Source: Desulfobulbaceae bacterium UBA2262 (GTDB taxonomy: Bacteria; Desulfobacterota; Desulfobulbia; Desulfobulbales; Desulfurivibrionaceae). From it: 13,609 nt of DNA. The stretch spans positions 1 through 13,609 of the forward strand of contig DDXK01000005.1 of NCBI GenBank assembly GCA_002347185.1, read 5' to 3'. The position numbers and the translations under genes were made by a program. Position 1 is the first letter of the stretch. Every line of letters starts with the position of its first letter. Below the pieces are notes generated by a model. The model saw only the letters and a program-made list of their open reading frames with translations. It was not told the DNA's origin and ran no database searches. Positions 13,530 to 13,609 of this stretch are shown in pieces.

Positions 13530-13609
13530 GCACCATCAACCCCTTGGAATATCCGGCAGCAAGCCCCCCTCCCAGCCATGATCCCCCGCAAACCCTCCCC
13601 CCCCAATCC

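Overview
The window looks like chromosomal DNA from a GC-rich Gram-negative bacterium. The set of Pal, Skp/OmpH, a TolC-type efflux operon and a UB2H-containing PBP1b requires an outer membrane. The wording of CysRS, Pal ('EGNTDERGT') and the small stand-alone Memo protein suggest a deltaproteobacterial (Desulfobacterota, perhaps Desulfuromonadales-like) host. That placement is an inference from protein style, not a computed phylogeny. There are no insertion sequences, CRISPR arrays, phage genes or rRNA.

Left part (1-2784). The first 77 bases are the 5' end of a leftward elongation factor G-type gene. Diverging from it is cysS (cysteinyl-tRNA synthetase), whose -10/-35 elements sit so close to the ATG that the mRNA may be leaderless. 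Next comes a Memo-family protein (AmmeMemoRadiSam system protein B), then a tRNA-Gln(CUG) with its own promoter and a strong intrinsic terminator.

Middle part (2831-5851, minus strand). A bifunctional class A penicillin-binding protein of the PBP1b type (mrcB, with a UB2H domain) is followed almost without a gap by a lipoprotein with a proline-rich tether and C-terminal TPRs. The pair resembles a peptidoglycan synthase with its outer-membrane activator, as described for PBP1b-LpoP in Pseudomonas. This is the most interesting functional pairing in the window.

Right part (6046-13609, minus strand). Read in transcription order from the right edge: an unrecognised 69-codon AT-rich ORF; an AT-rich 5' region full of short palindromic repeats; pal with a strong terminator; skp/ompH with a strong terminator; then a tripartite efflux operon ordered outer-membrane protein, membrane-fusion lipoprotein, RND permease. 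Apart from the left-hand translation genes and the Memo gene, nearly everything serves the cell envelope: peptidoglycan synthesis, outer-membrane anchoring, periplasmic chaperoning and export.

Intergenic regions longer than about 200 bases are 5779-6045 (a likely mrcB promoter and a hairpin) and 13216-13609 (repeat array, small ORF, G-rich edge). The long open frames running opposite to mrcB and the RND gene are antisense shadows of GC-rich coding sequence.
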